A DNA stretch of 64,000 bases. It comes from Gorsachius magnificus. Lineage: Eukaryota; Chordata; Aves; Pelecaniformes; Ardeidae. Shown piece by piece: positions 1 through 12,600 of this stretch (position 1 is its first letter; each line of letters opens with the position of its first letter). Location: assembly GCA_034008185.1 (NCBI GenBank), contig CM067085.1, positions 79,162,275 to 79,226,274 of the forward strand. The letters are read 5' to 3'. The notes under the pieces are model-generated. The model saw only the letters and a program-made list of their open reading frames with translations, did no database searches and had not been told where the DNA came from. A program made the translations under genes and the position numbers.

Positions 1-57
1 GCACAGCATTTCTGCATGCAGGCGTTGAGAACAGATTTCTGCACTCCGCTGACCTAT

Positions 58-360
58 CATAGAATCACAGAATCGTTTAGGTTGGAAAAGAGCTTTAAGC
101 TCCCCCAGCCCAACCGTTCCCCTACCCCTGCCATCCCACCCCCAAACCCTGGCCCTCAGCACCGCCTCTGCCCGGCTGTTAAATCCCCCCAGGGGTGGGG
201 ACTCGACCCCTTCCCTGGGCAGCCCCTTCCAGCCCCTGACAGCCCTTTGGGGAAGGAATTGTTCCCCAGGGCCAACCTCACCCTGCCCTGGCACAACGGC
301 CCCCCCCCCCTTCCCTGGGGCAGAGCCCCCCCCCAGCTCCCCCAGCCGCTCCTCGTAAGA
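58..360 (-). mobile_element. CR1 LINE fragment, 3' end
   Basis: Begins on the + strand with catagaatcacagaatcg, the reverse complement of the CR1 3' tail, followed by the usual ggttggaaaag segment. It reads as the C-terminal CR1 coding tail on the minus strand. Compared with the copies at 30240 and 56475 it has lost an internal block near 300-340, where it runs through C-rich DNA. Confidence 0.93.
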
Positions 361-3300
361 CTATCCTTGCTGTACAGAATTCATTAGGGCCCAGGCACTG
401 TGTTTGGGTTGTTGCAGGGGACAATTACAGCCAGCCCGTAATCTCCTGCTCCCCAGCACCTTGGGGCTCGGTAATAGTTTGAAGGGTCTTGGCAAGAATT
501 GTATTGATTTCTTGGGATCTCATTCAGGCTGATTGCGCTGGGGTGCTCTGATGGTTGATGTTTAAGAACACCTACCCTGGCTGTTATTAAGAAGGTGGGT
601 CTAATCCTCACATACGTAAGACCTTGTTTGCCCTTCGTTCAACTCAGCAGACAAGTTTTAATGAAATAGCTGCCTTTTATTTTTCATGCCACAGCTCTGG
701 TTTTGATTGCCACATTTGGGACTACCCAGTGTAAGTCAGTCACTGTATAACCCATATATTGGTCAGGATATGTCATATCATATATCTGTTCTTTCATTAA
801 TCATTTTGTCTCTGTCCCGTTTGGCTGCTTGGAATAATTAATGCATTTTTTTTCTATTACTATGTTGTATTTCTTCCAAGTTGCTGATTTATTTATACAT
901 AAAAGCTGTAAAATACCTTGTTGTTTTATACAGTAGGTCTGGATTCATGAGAAACCCAGAAGCGAATCACTGAAATAGTAGCTTTTTAATTTTAGATTGT
1001 TCAAGACAAGACCTTGCAGCTGAATTCTAGAACCTATCAACTATAATTTTATTTATTTATATACCCATCATTACAGCACAGAGCGTTATATCCTAGATGC
1101 TAATCATTACTTACTATTTTCTGAATAGTTGTGCTCTCGTTTAAAATATTAAATATATGCCAAAAGGCATCTTTCCCAATTCCAGACCCAAAGTCTAATC
1201 CAGACTCTCCAGCAGTTTTTCACTGCCTTTACTGAGCCTTCTTTCAAATGCTGAGCACTCCGGACATTTTGAAATGGCCATTTCAAAAATTTCCATTTGT
1301 AATTTGAAAACCAGAGGGCTCTATAAGCACAAATACATCTACGTGTTTCTCTTTTGCTGAAAAACATATCACTAAGCCATAAACAACTCACATGCCACGT
1401 ACATTGGCATAAATGATATGCCGAGACCTCTAAACTGACCCGTTCAAATGGGAACAACAAGAAATCCTTTGGCGGCCGTCGCATGAGCGTGCCTTTCGTA
1501 ATCAACGTTTCTAAAAGAGCACCCAGAAGGAGGGAGCGTGGTCTCTCGGAGCTGGTGCTCTGGGTGGGACAGAGCAGGGCTAAGAAATGCCTCCCGCTCC
1601 AGAACTTCCCCCTCTCTCTCCCTGCAACAAGGTTGAAGTCATTCGTTTGATAGACCACAGCCAATTTGTTAGCAATTTTGTCATAGCTTGGGTTTTGACC
1701 TTCAGTGCCTGGTCTGTGGGTGGGCACCTGTGCCTGCTGCTGGGTTTGGGACTTAATTACCAGGATAAAGCAGATGGAGGAGAAACGTAGCGTTTACATT
1801 TTTCCATAGGACTTGAGTTATTTCTCTGTTGTTTATCACAGAGGTATTTTTGTCTACATAGTGTGAATTGTTTGCGGAGGTATTTATAACAACATTTGAG
1901 GGGTGAACGTGCAGTCTGGAAAGCTTGAAAGTCTGCCTCTCTGCCTCCATTTAAAAAGAGGCATTTAATTCCCACCCGGTCTGTGTCTTTAGTCGTCTGG
2001 TTCCTAAATGGCAGTTTCGGAGGGGATGCCTGTGTGAAGTCACGACCGCTATTTTGACTGTATGAATACTGGTTCATAATTCAGCACGTGTTGGGAATGT
2101 CCTTTCTAGTGCAGAATTGAGCATTTGTTTTGCAGTGTCTATTGTAAGCATCCAACTTAACTGCCCAAATACCATCCCCAGCTCGTCCACGGAGAGAGGA
2201 TTTATGGTGTCTCACAGCTGAATTGCCCTTAGGAGTCTCCATCATAAGGAATGAAGTCGCTGACCATAAGCATTGAAGTTGGATATCAGGACACTGAAAT
2301 AGTTGAGCGTTACACACTCAGAGTGGGATTAACTTGCCTCCAGATGTGGTTTAAGACCTTACAGGTGTCCAAGGCATCTGTGCTGGTCTGGATCTTGGAG
2401 CATGGCACTAGAGACCTGTGTTGGGGTGAATGAACCCTTTCGGGCCCAGAAGCTTGGTTTGGTTCAGACACTGAAAGCTTGACAAACAGAAATACACAGT
2501 CAGAAAAGGATGCAGAAAGCTGTTTTCCAAAAGCAGATGCTCTGTCAGCCAGGGAGACCATTCCTTCTCTCGAGGGAGCAGAGTCAAAGTAAAATACCAG
2601 CCAGGCTTACTGCTCCTAGGGGGTGAGGAGGTCGGACTGAAGGGGTTGAGACATTCCTCCAAAATGTCATCCAATGCTTTTGAGCTTTTTGAAAGAAAAA
2701 AGAAAAAGTGTGTTCAGCCATGTGTGTGTGTATGCACATGCAAGTGGTTTGTTATGTTTGTGTTTCTCAGCTGTTCTGCAGATACGTCCTGAAGTTCCGA
2801 CAAGGTTCCCTCCTGCTGGAGTCAGGGGTGCAGGAAAGACTAGAGGACTCCAAAAGCTCAGACCCCACAGCTGATGTGACCACCTCGTGTGGTCAGTCTC
2901 CCCCAAAACAGTGTCAGCCACAGAGGTTGTTCCTGAAAGTTTGTTTTAGAAACACAGAACTGCCCAGCCAGCCACATGTAAGCCCACCGAGGTCAAAGAC
3001 AAGTCAGCTTCTGCTGTTAGGTCCTATCCCAACTGACCGATGTTCATTTAGAGAGTGGAATTGGATCAGGGTATGACAAACGGTACTTGAGTAGTACCTA
3101 GGTACATTGACTCTTTGCCTCCCCGTCTCTAGGTGAGTAGACGTTAATTTGGTTAAAATTAATTTGAAATTCCTTCAAGGCTAGCTTTCGTCATTTAGCC
3201 AGGACACGCTCGGTCGCTGCTGCGAAAGGGACTGCATTGCAACATAACGTGCTTTCCGTTTCAAGCATTGAGAGATTGTACAGTGTTACCAGCCCAACAC

Positions 3301-5337
3301 AAGGTAATTCTGTAACACAACTGCCATGAAAACTTGGAGACTCAGGAATGAGATGGGTAGTGGTGGATACGTGGAAATCTGCTCATAACCGTAGTCAACT
3401 CTCCCTGCCTCAGTCCCATAAGGGTACTTTCATTTTCTTCCTGTCTTGCAGCTCATAAACATGCTTCTCCTCACAACACACACCATATGCTGTTGGAAAA
3501 GGGCTGTAAAGTTTTATAGATAGATTTGAGGGTATTATAAAAGTATAATAAAGTAAAAATAATGCAAAGATAGAAATTATTGAACAACTGAATTAAAATA
3601 TTAGGCTGGGGTGGGTTTATTGCATTTGGGTTCTGTTTGGCTTTTACAGTCACGAAGGGATAGAATTCTTTTTCAGAGTTAAGAAAATTAAGAATTTTGA
3701 TTTTAACAGTACTTGTAAACATTTGCTTACACACTTAAATAATTTCAGTACACTGCTGAAGACCATTTTGCTCAATCAATACAAAAAACGATTTCTGATG
3801 TTTATCTTTTGAAAACATTTTACTTGCTTTTAGGGAAATATTTCTAGTTCATAGATGAAAGTTTTTACTCATACAAATGGAAATGTTAAGTGAATTATGT
3901 AGCATTACAATGAAAGTGATAGTCTGATAATGGTGGCGACCAAATTACAGGTACTTTGTTTAATCTGAAATCGGTCTCAACCCAAAATGCGGCCCCTCTC
4001 TCTGGAAACCCTGCAGCGATAAGAGCGCGATTGCTCTCAATAGCACTGCCCTCTTTTTCCTGTTTAGAAGTCAGTAATACACCAAACAGTCATCTAAAAG
4101 GTGAAGATAGACAGTAGGAAAGCCTGCTGACCTGAGTAGCACAGCTTACCAACATTCTCCCAGACAAAAGTTTCTGCAGCTCCAAGTTTTCATTCCAATT
4201 TGTGGTTTGTTCCCCCCCCTCCTCCAAAATCAGCCGGGGTACTAGGTATTTGAACTTTACCTGTGGAAAGAGTCTCTCAGAAATAGTTGCAAAGAAGTTC
4301 AGAATATTTCAGGGCTTTCTCTCCTAGCTCCTAGCTCCACACGGCTCGCCCCCATGGCCCTCCTGCCACCCGTTGCCCATCTCGCCCCATGAGTCCTGGC
4401 CTGGGGGATGCTCTGTACGAGCCGCCCTGAATCATGAACCCTGCCACGGTGAAGCCTGGTGACCCTCACGGCCCGGCCCTGACCACCGTGTCTAACATGT
4501 GCGGTACAAGAGGCAGGCCGGCGATGAAAATTTTATGTGGTGGTGGTTGTCTGGGCTTAAGTTCACGAGGAATTTTTGAAAGATAACGTGTAGTGATCCG
4601 CGCTGGAGCCGAGCTACTAGTTGTGAAGTGAGCTCTGCCAAAAAGTTCAACTTTGCTTGTGCCCCTGGTGGCTTTTATATACATGAGAACAGTAAGACTT
4701 TAAAAAAAAGGCTACTGTAAATTTTACTGTGATCTATTATAGCTGATGGTATCTTAAATTATTCTTCACCCCTTATCACAGCAATCGGAAACTTCAGATG
4801 AAGGTTGAAACCTGCTTTGCTCTGTCTCACTACAGGAGCATGTTCTGTTCTTTTCCCCAACTTACAAGAAATAAGAAGTCTTTTAAGACATAGAAAGAAT
4901 ACAGCATGAAACTCAAAGTGTCTGTATCTGGTTTTCATGGGGGATGCTTGAAAGGAATGAGTCTATTTTCCAGGGGAAACGTATGGCCCACTGCTTGTGT
5001 ATAAATTAACAACAATGAAAGTGGTAAATTAAAATTGCGACACCAATTTCATTTTTAGCTCTGCTTTGCATTTATATTGAAGGATTTATTATTACTGTGA
5101 TTTACCTTCTACTAAGAGGTAAAAGAAAGGAAAGTATGAAGCAGCAGCAGTTGTAATTATCTTCTGGAAAACTTCAGCTTGCAGAAATGCTGCAGCATGT
5201 CTGCTCAGAACCTGAAGCCGCCGCCAGCACGCCAGGCCACCCTCCCTCCATTTTCCAGGCTGAATTCCCAGCATTTTCCGACACAGCAGTTGAGCTGTAA
5301 GGTTCAGCATACATTGAAGGAAAGGTTCATCTTTAGA

Positions 5338-5500
5338 ATCATCTCCCTAGGGAAGTGGTTGATTCCGCTACGTTGGACAACTTCAAGCCTCAGCTGGACA
5401 GGATGCTGGGCCATCTTGTCTAGACTGAGCTCTTGCCTAGAAAGGTTGGACCAGGTGATCCTTGAGGTCCCTTCCAACCTGGGATTCTATGATTCTATGA
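5338..5500 (+). mobile_element. CR1 LINE fragment, older subfamily
   Basis: Contains ccctagggaagtgg, a diverged body, then ggtcccttccaacctggg and a tail of two ATTCTATG units. The divergence from the other copies suggests an older subfamily. It is truncated to about 160 bp. Confidence 0.88.
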
Positions 5501-7461
5501 TCTTCCATCTCAGATGAAGCACTGACCTCCTGTATGGCCTCCACTTTTTCTTTTTTTCCCCTGGCTCCCTGCACGTGGTGGCCACGAGGAGCATGGAAAC
5601 CCTAGATGGGCCATCCTGGCACAGAACAGCAAACCAGTTCTTGGCTCTTTTCTTCAGCACAGTCAGTACCAAAGATCCTTCGTAGCTTACGTGCTAGCTT
5701 AAACCCCAGGGGAAGACGATACTACATGACCCTATTCACTCCTTTTGCTTGCTGGATTTTCAGCAATGCTCTTTTTATAATCCCGCTGTGTAGGGTGCCT
5801 GAGTTGGCTTAGGGGCATGTGCACAACCATGGGACACACTCCCACAGGACCTAAGCCCCAGTTGATGCCTTCGCCATTCACCCCGAGAGTAAAAGGCACT
5901 TTTTCCAACTTTGCCTTCTCTGTGCAGAAGTGTGTCTGTGTTGCTGCTTGCTTTTGTTTTTACAGGAAGGAAATTACTAAAATCTTAGCAAAGCAAAGCA
6001 GCCCATCCCAGACACAGGGCATGAGAACAGGAGAGTAGGTGAGCCATGCAAGATAGGTGGAGTTCATTAGTGAACAGTCATTGCTGGGGTGTTTTAATGA
6101 TGAAGGTGGCATAAAACCTTTGCAAGGCAGACAACAATATGAAACAAGTGTCCATTTTATCTCGTTTCTTTTGTCTTCTGGAACAGAAACAGAGACACTG
6201 AGAGGCAGGCTCGAGAAACCTAATTAAATACTGGAAGGAAAGGAAACTTAGTTCCCAGTTCTGTTGCCCAGACTGATTCTGTGCATATTCGATTTGTGCT
6301 ATTTTCGGAAAAAAGTGAGATGTTGTAACCATAATTCCCAAGGCATTTCTCATTCCTGAAGAGAGGAACTAGGTGTCTGGGCTAGTCTTTAGGTATGGTC
6401 CGTGCTCCCAGTGTTGTCATTGGGACCTGCCAAGTATTTGGCACATCTCAGATCCGTTTTGTTGTTATAAAAGGAGTCAGTGGATGCTGAAATCTACTCA
6501 TTTCCGTCAAGGAAATGTTTTAAGACCTTGAAGCAAAGTTTTCCTAAGAAAAAAAACCCAACCAATTGGTAGCAAATTATATTAAATAAGCTGAGTTCCC
6601 ATGGAAGCAATCATCAGCACTGACTTTTTAAAGCTGTTATCCCACTTAGAAAGGAGAGTTAAATCAAAATATTACGATTTTATGATCTGTCTGTACCAGT
6701 GTCAGTGACAGAGTCACTGATACCAGTTAAAGTTTCAAAATTTTATAGGCATCCTGAGGTTGCTTCGCTTCCTAATTAAGAGTACAGCGGGATTTTGCAG
6801 AGTGTGAAAGGAATCCTGTGTGGTGTAAAGCAGCTGTAGAAGGGGGAAATCATTTATTTTAAGGATGCGCCTGGCGCAGGAGCTTGCTTTAAGACTAGGT
6901 TGAAGATGCAGCTCGTACGTTGGCTCACGCTGGAAGGTTGTTTATTTTCTTGGCTTTTTAGAGCTGTATTTGTACTTCTGTTCTTGCAAAAAAGACAAAA
7001 GCGATGTCCTTAAATGTTACAAAATGCAGGGATATCTCTGCTGAATAACTCCGCGCAAAGACATGCTTTTTATGGTTATGCACTAAGCTTTGCACCTACA
7101 GTTCCAGAAAGTCCCCGGTGACAGAGAAAAGCGTTTATTGGAGGTGGGTGGGTGTTACGCTGTTTAACTTCGTTCTGCCTGGGCACTGACATCAGAAGTG
7201 ATTGCATTCCTATAGGCACCCGACTTCAGAAAGGAGAGAGATGTCTGTGCTTCCAAATTAAATGTGCCCGGGAATATTCCTAGGTGCTCAGGCCAGCTGG
7301 CGCCGAGCAGCCTGTGCCGACGATCAGAAGCTGTTGGTCTCCAAAGCAGGTTGGCTGCAGGCAGGCTGCCGGCTGGGAACAGCTCCTGGAGCACGCCGGC
7401 TTCCAAAGCCTCTCCAGGAATTGCCTGGGACACGGATAGTCAGCACAGGCCAAAAGCGGGC

Positions 7462-7648
7462 GAGAAAAATGTTGTAAGGCTTTGTTAGGGTAGACGACAG
7501 CATCCTTGTGCCCAGGAATGTTCCCAGGCGCTGATTTACTACTGTGGGTCTCGGCTGAGTGTCTTGCAAAAGACTCAAGAAAAAAAAAAAAGAAAAAAAA
7601 AAAAAAAAAAAAAGAAAAAGCAATGATTACGGTAGTATGTGAGTGGGC
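7462..7648 (+). repeat. Local direct repeat, copy 1
   Basis: The segment agcatccttgtgcccagga and about 110 flanking bp recur at 8041-8205. This copy contains a nearly pure A run at 7580-7619 where the other has a CA repeat, and both continue with aatgattacg. Confidence 0.85.
7580..7619 (+). repeat. A-rich simple repeat
   Basis: Forty bases of A broken by a few G, lying inside the first copy of the local direct repeat. Confidence 0.97.
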
Positions 7649-7827
7649 ACGAAAGATGGACAGATGGACATAAAAATGGATTGGATGCTAGTGAAAATTG
7701 CACTGGGAAAAAGAGCGCTCACAGCCTGAGGCTGCAAAATCAAGAAAACTGGTGAGAATTTTTAGAAAAACTCCAGAAATATCTTCTGTCTAAAATATAA
7801 TGGAATGGAATGTAGTATAGCATAAAT

Positions 7828-7884
7828 GTGTGACTAATATACATATTTTTGTATGGTGTGACTAATATATATGCGTATATATGT
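7828..7884 (+). repeat. Short tandem duplication, about 28-bp unit
   Basis: The unit tgtgactaatata occurs at 7828 and again at 7856, with diverged AT-rich remainders. Confidence 0.7.
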
Positions 7885-8040
7885 ATTCCCCAAGTATGGA
7901 CAGTCTAAAAACTGATGGCTCACTGTCCTTCTGAATGTTATAAACCAGCTAACCCGCAAGTTCCCTGCATCCTCATGGATGAGTTCAGTTTGTAGGTGGG
8001 ACAAAGCTGCAGTGATTCAAGTGAGAGCGCTCAGAAGCTC

Positions 8041-8205
8041 AGAGAAAATATTGTAAGGCTTCATTAGGATAGACGGCAGCATCCTTGTGCCCAGGAACGT
8101 TCCCAGGCGCTGATTTACTACTGTGGGTGTAGGCTGAGTGTCTTGCAAAAGATACACACACACACACCCTGCCAAAAAAAAATGATTACGTTAAGAAGTA
8201 GTGTG
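8041..8205 (+). repeat. Local direct repeat, copy 2
   Basis: Second copy of the 7462-7648 unit, about 580 bp downstream, with a handful of substitutions. It has acacacacacac plus a short A run in place of the 40-nt A-rich tract. Confidence 0.85.
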
Positions 8206-8504
8206 GACAAATCGGAACGGGTTGCAGAATGGAATGGTTGATGCTGCAGACTGGTGTCCGCGTAATTCGCATTCCGGGTGTTTTTACTGTGTTCTAGCTC
8301 AGGTCTGGTCTCATGGGCTAAATGCCCGCAAACAGCTGGAGCTCATTTGAGGGGCACTCCCGGAGCACCCGTTCAGGTTTCATTTCAGGCGAAACAAAAT
8401 CCGGTTTGTGCTCTCTGAGGCTGCTCTGCCATCAGAAGCCGAGTGAGGCGCGTGGGGATGACCAGGAGATGCGCTGCCAAGGTGTGCTCCTGATCGAAGC
8501 AAAA

Positions 8505-9604
8505 CCACTTAGATGGTGGATAAGGAACTAGCTGGATGGTCACATCCAGAGGGTAGTGGTCAACGGCTCGATGTCTGGATGGAGACCGGTGACGAGTGGT
8601 GTCCCTCAGGGGTCCGTACTGGGACCGGTGCTGTTTAATGTTTTCATCAATGACTTAGACAGCGAGATCGAGTGCACCCTCAGCAAGTTTGCGGATGACA
8701 CCAAGCTGAGCGGTGCGGTTGACACACCAGAAGGACGGGATGGCATCCAGAGAGACCTGGACAGGCTGGAGAGGTGGGCCTGTGTGAACCTCATGAGGTT
8801 CAACAAGGCCAAGTGCAAGGTCCTGCCCCTGGGTTGGGGTAGCCCCCAGTATCAATACAGGCTGGGGGAAGAAAGGATGGAGAGCAGCCCTGCCGAGAGG
8901 GACTTGGGGGGGCTGGTGGATGAAAAGCTGGACATGAGCCAGCCATGGGCGCTGGCAGCCCAGAAGGCCAACTGTACTCTGGGCTGCATCGGGAGAAGCG
9001 TGGCCAGCATCGAGGGAGGGGATTGTGCCCCTCTGCTCTGCTCTGGGGAGACCTCCCCTGGAGCCCCGCGTCCAGCTCGGGAGCCCTCAGCACCAGGAGG
9101 ACATGGAGCTGTTGGAGCGGGGCCAGAGGAGGGCTACTAAAATGATCCGAGGGGCTACTAAAATGCCCCGAGGGCTGGAGCCCCTCTGCTCTGAGGCCAG
9201 GCTGGGAGAGTTGGGGGTGTTCAGCCTGGAGCAGAGGAGGCTGCGGGCAGAGCTGAGTGCGGCCGCTCAGGGCTTCAAGGGGGCCCAGAGGAAAGGGGGG
9301 GACAAGCTTTTTAGCAGGGCCAGCTGGGACAGGACAAGGGGGGATGGTTTTAAACTAAACCAGGGTAGGTTTAGAGTGGATCTAAGGAAGCAATTCTTTC
9401 CAGTGAGGGTGGTGAAACCCTGGCAGGGGTTGCCCAGAGAGGGGGTGGAGGCCCCATCCCTGGGAACATCCCAGGCCAGGTTGGCCGGGGCTGTGAGCAA
9501 CCTGATGTGGTTCAAGGTGTCCCTGCTCCTGCAGGGGGGTTGGGCTGGGTGACCTCTAGGGGTCCCTTCCCACCCAAAACATTCTAGGATTCTGGGATTC
9601 TATG
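8505..9604 (+). mobile_element. CR1 LINE fragment carrying part of the reverse transcriptase
   Basis: The longest CR1 copy in the window, about 1.1 kb. The frame from 8556 encodes the middle of the CR1 reverse transcriptase: [20 protein letters not shown] followed by a FADDTKLSG motif (the family's catalytic xADD block), then the thumb-like segment. The frame is broken near 9010-9025, after which the conserved C-terminal part ([12 protein letters not shown] to VSLLLQGG) continues in another frame. It therefore cannot make a complete protein, and the 5' end with endonuclease and ORF1 is missing. A 21-bp in-frame tandem duplication lies at about 9128-9170. The tail gattctgggattctatg ends at 9604. 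Confidence 0.95.
8556..9604 (+). pseudogene. CR1 ORF2 remnant (reverse transcriptase, frameshifted)
   Basis: This is the coding remnant of the CR1 element around it. It shows palm-domain motifs including [11 protein letters not shown] and FADD, then a frameshift near 9015 and the C-terminal region in the +1 frame up to about 9552. Upstream fingers, the endonuclease domain and ORF1 are absent because the copy is 5'-truncated. It is inactive. Confidence 0.9.
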
Positions 9605-12600
9605 TCAAGGTGCCTGGCGAGCTCCGGCCGCAGCGCTGCAGCAAGGCAGAGCGAATGTGCACAATTAGCAAGCGAGCCCAGGCCAGCCGGCTCGGAGCAG
9701 AGACAGAAGCTGGTAACCACTCAGAAAAAGAAAATGTTTGCATAGACAAGGAAAAATTCTGTGCAAACATAAATGCATTAGCACAAAGCAGAGAAGAAAA
9801 AGCTACTGGTGATTGTCTTGCATATGGGATTCTTTGTGTTGGCAAGGAAATTGTTTTGCCAAAGCTTGCTTACAATAGCAAAAAGAAAAGAAACGCACCA
9901 CATCAGGAAAACAAAGTGGCTCAGAAAATACAATTTTGCGCATATCTGGCTTTGATGCACTACACGAGAGCAAGAATAAACTTTTGGTGCTGTTTGCACA
10001 AGCATGAACTTTAAACTACGGGCAGCAGGACAAAAGGAGAGAAGAGTTTGAATGCCAGCTGGCCGGTTGAACATCAATAAATGCTAGATAACGGGGACTT
10101 TGTTGGCATTCTGTGGGAATCTACAACCGCTGACAAAACCATACGGCATAATGTCACACAATAGAACCATCAAAATACCAGCAGGACAATGTAAATTACC
10201 GAGAAAAGTTGAACGAATTAGAATACCAAGAAATATAGACAACACACAAATCCTCTGCTTTTAAGTAACACAAGTGAATGAATGAAGCAGGTGATTAAAC
10301 TGGGGGAAACAATTCGTAAAATTTACGGAAAGTCAGAAAACTTTGCGCAATAAAATAGCGAGCTGTAAGAGCCCCTGTAGCAAAGTATCTACGTGGTGTT
10401 TTAAAGGGCTGGGATGTCCTCTAGGCAGACGGGAGCTGGATGTGGATACAGCCATGCAGCCAGGAGAGCACTTGCTGAATAGAATGTCCCCTGCGCTCAG
10501 AGAAATAAAAGCAAGAAGGTGAGTGAAGGTAAGGAGGGCACAAGTCTGGTTGCGGAGGTTTTCCAGAGCCCTGGGACAGATGGGCGGCAAGCCAGCGGTA
10601 GAGAAGAGGGGAAGCTGTGCATATGCAGAATCTTTTAGCAATTTAAGAAGGCATTATACAGACCCGCGGGTAGTAATATGCTTTCCGTCTTAAAAAAGTA
10701 AAAGTAGTTTCTGTTTCTGATGCCACACTCTCGTATTTTCAGATGTATTAGATATAATTAAGGAAATGAAAGAAAGTAACTACCTCAATACCTTTTGAGC
10801 ATCCATTAGGGTGGATACAGGTGGAAGAAAATGCGATTTGAAGTCAAACCAGTGGTAGAAGAATCCCACCAGTATCAGCAAGAAGAACTAACGGGGCTGG
10901 CTGGGATCGCTGCCGTAGCTGTACAGATGCAGAAACAGAATAGCAAAAGCTGTAGCTGATCGTGATTACATTCTCATCTATCTGCTTGGAATGACCAAGG
11001 CAATAAATCTAAAGCGAAATAAAATGAGATGAAATTGCATTTGACTCCTGGAGCACTGGGATAATTGCTGACCTCCCAAAGGCTATTACCCAGCTCCTAA
11101 AAAGTAAAAACCGTTCAGGATAGACCCGCACCTGAAAATGGGCAGGTCGGTTTGAAGATTAGCGGGATTCATAAGCCATCTCGCAATACTTTTCCGCCCT
11201 TTCCAGATCTGTACGCTCTCCTGAGGTAATTTCCTAAACAAAACCACTCCATGAATGCAACTGCTTTAATTTGCCGGGGTCTTCTCATATGTAAAGGAGC
11301 TGCACAAAATACCCCGCCGTGCAGCGGGGCAGCTGCCGAGGCCATTGTATCGCACAAGGCAGGGCGGGGAGGCACTACTGGGTGCGTGAGGCGTACGTCG
11401 AGCACAACTCCTCCAAAAAGGCTTCTACATCCACCAGCAGAGTGTAGGAGCAGCCCAGCGGAGACGTACAGGAGTAATGCGTGCAAGTGGAAACTTAATC
11501 CTTATGCTTTCAGGGCAGGAAACTACATGAATATGGAATGACCGTCAATTTTTAGAAAGCATTTTATAAAGTCAGAACTGGCACCCCCTCAGAAACCACA
11601 AGGGAATGCTGCTAAACCAGCGGTGATGTGCTTTGCTCGACACCTGGAAGGGGATTGCGATGGGCATCTTTTTGGGAATAGATTTTACTGCTCATGCACG
11701 ACCGCTCCCTGCATCTTCTCTGGAGGCAGGAGATGGTCCCAGCCTTCCCGAGGAGAAGCAGCAAATCTCTCCTGTGTGGTGACTGCTTCTGCCTTCGTAA
11801 GTCGCCCAGACCGAAGCTCTCCTAGGAGCTTTATCCATCAGAACACACAGCACCGCTATAAAATATGGAGAAAAAAAAACGTCAGGCAGACAGATGACAT
11901 GGATTATCTATAATAATATAAATTATGTCATCTGTGACCTTTATAGCAGCGGCGCTGTTGTAGACAGCATTAACATAGAGAAGCTGCACTACGTAGAAAA
12001 TGTTGTTTCCCTTTCTGTCTTATGGTCGAAATGGCTATAGATGATTTTTCTTGAGCTGTAGATTGGATCACTGTAAACGGCCTAACTTTCGCAAGATGAA
12101 TTATGTCGAGAAATAAAAATAATTTTGTTTTTACAATTTAAACAAAGGTGCGATTTTTAAATGTGGCAGGTTTTTGAGTTGCAAAGCTCTGTGGGGCTTG
12201 CGCCATCCCTCCTCCTACCTGGAACTCTCTGCATGCAGAACAGCTGAAGACACGCCAGGTTTTTCCAAACAACGCAAAATAGGTGAATGCTGAGCGCTCC
12301 GTTTTGTCTTCCATGTTGGGCACCCGCAACTGCTGTGGTGAAGCCGGGTGGAACGGCCTGTGCGCGTCCAAGAAGAGTGGGTTGGTTGTGGTCAGCCGGT
12401 GAAGACGTGGTCCCAGTTTCCCCAGACTCTGCGCGGAGGCTTAACCTCGGTCGGCGTAACTAGTTGGGTGTTTAAAGGTCAGCCACGTGGAAAAGCTTGT
12501 GGGATCAGGACAGGAGCTTCTTTGCAAGCAGAAGTTATATAGTTTGTTGTGCCGTGCCGATCCTTTTGGCCTGCAGGCTAGCCCAATGAGTACACAGTGC

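Noticed and set aside
1149..1727. 192-codon open frame on the minus strand in intron 20
   Set aside because: It opens with GTG rather than ATG, has no domain I recognise, and shows no splice context, poly(A) signal or homology. It is consistent with a chance open frame.
9610..10014. 134-codon open frame after the CR1 element
   Set aside because: No recognisable motif, and low-complexity Lys-rich parts. I could not tie it to any retroviral or cellular protein.
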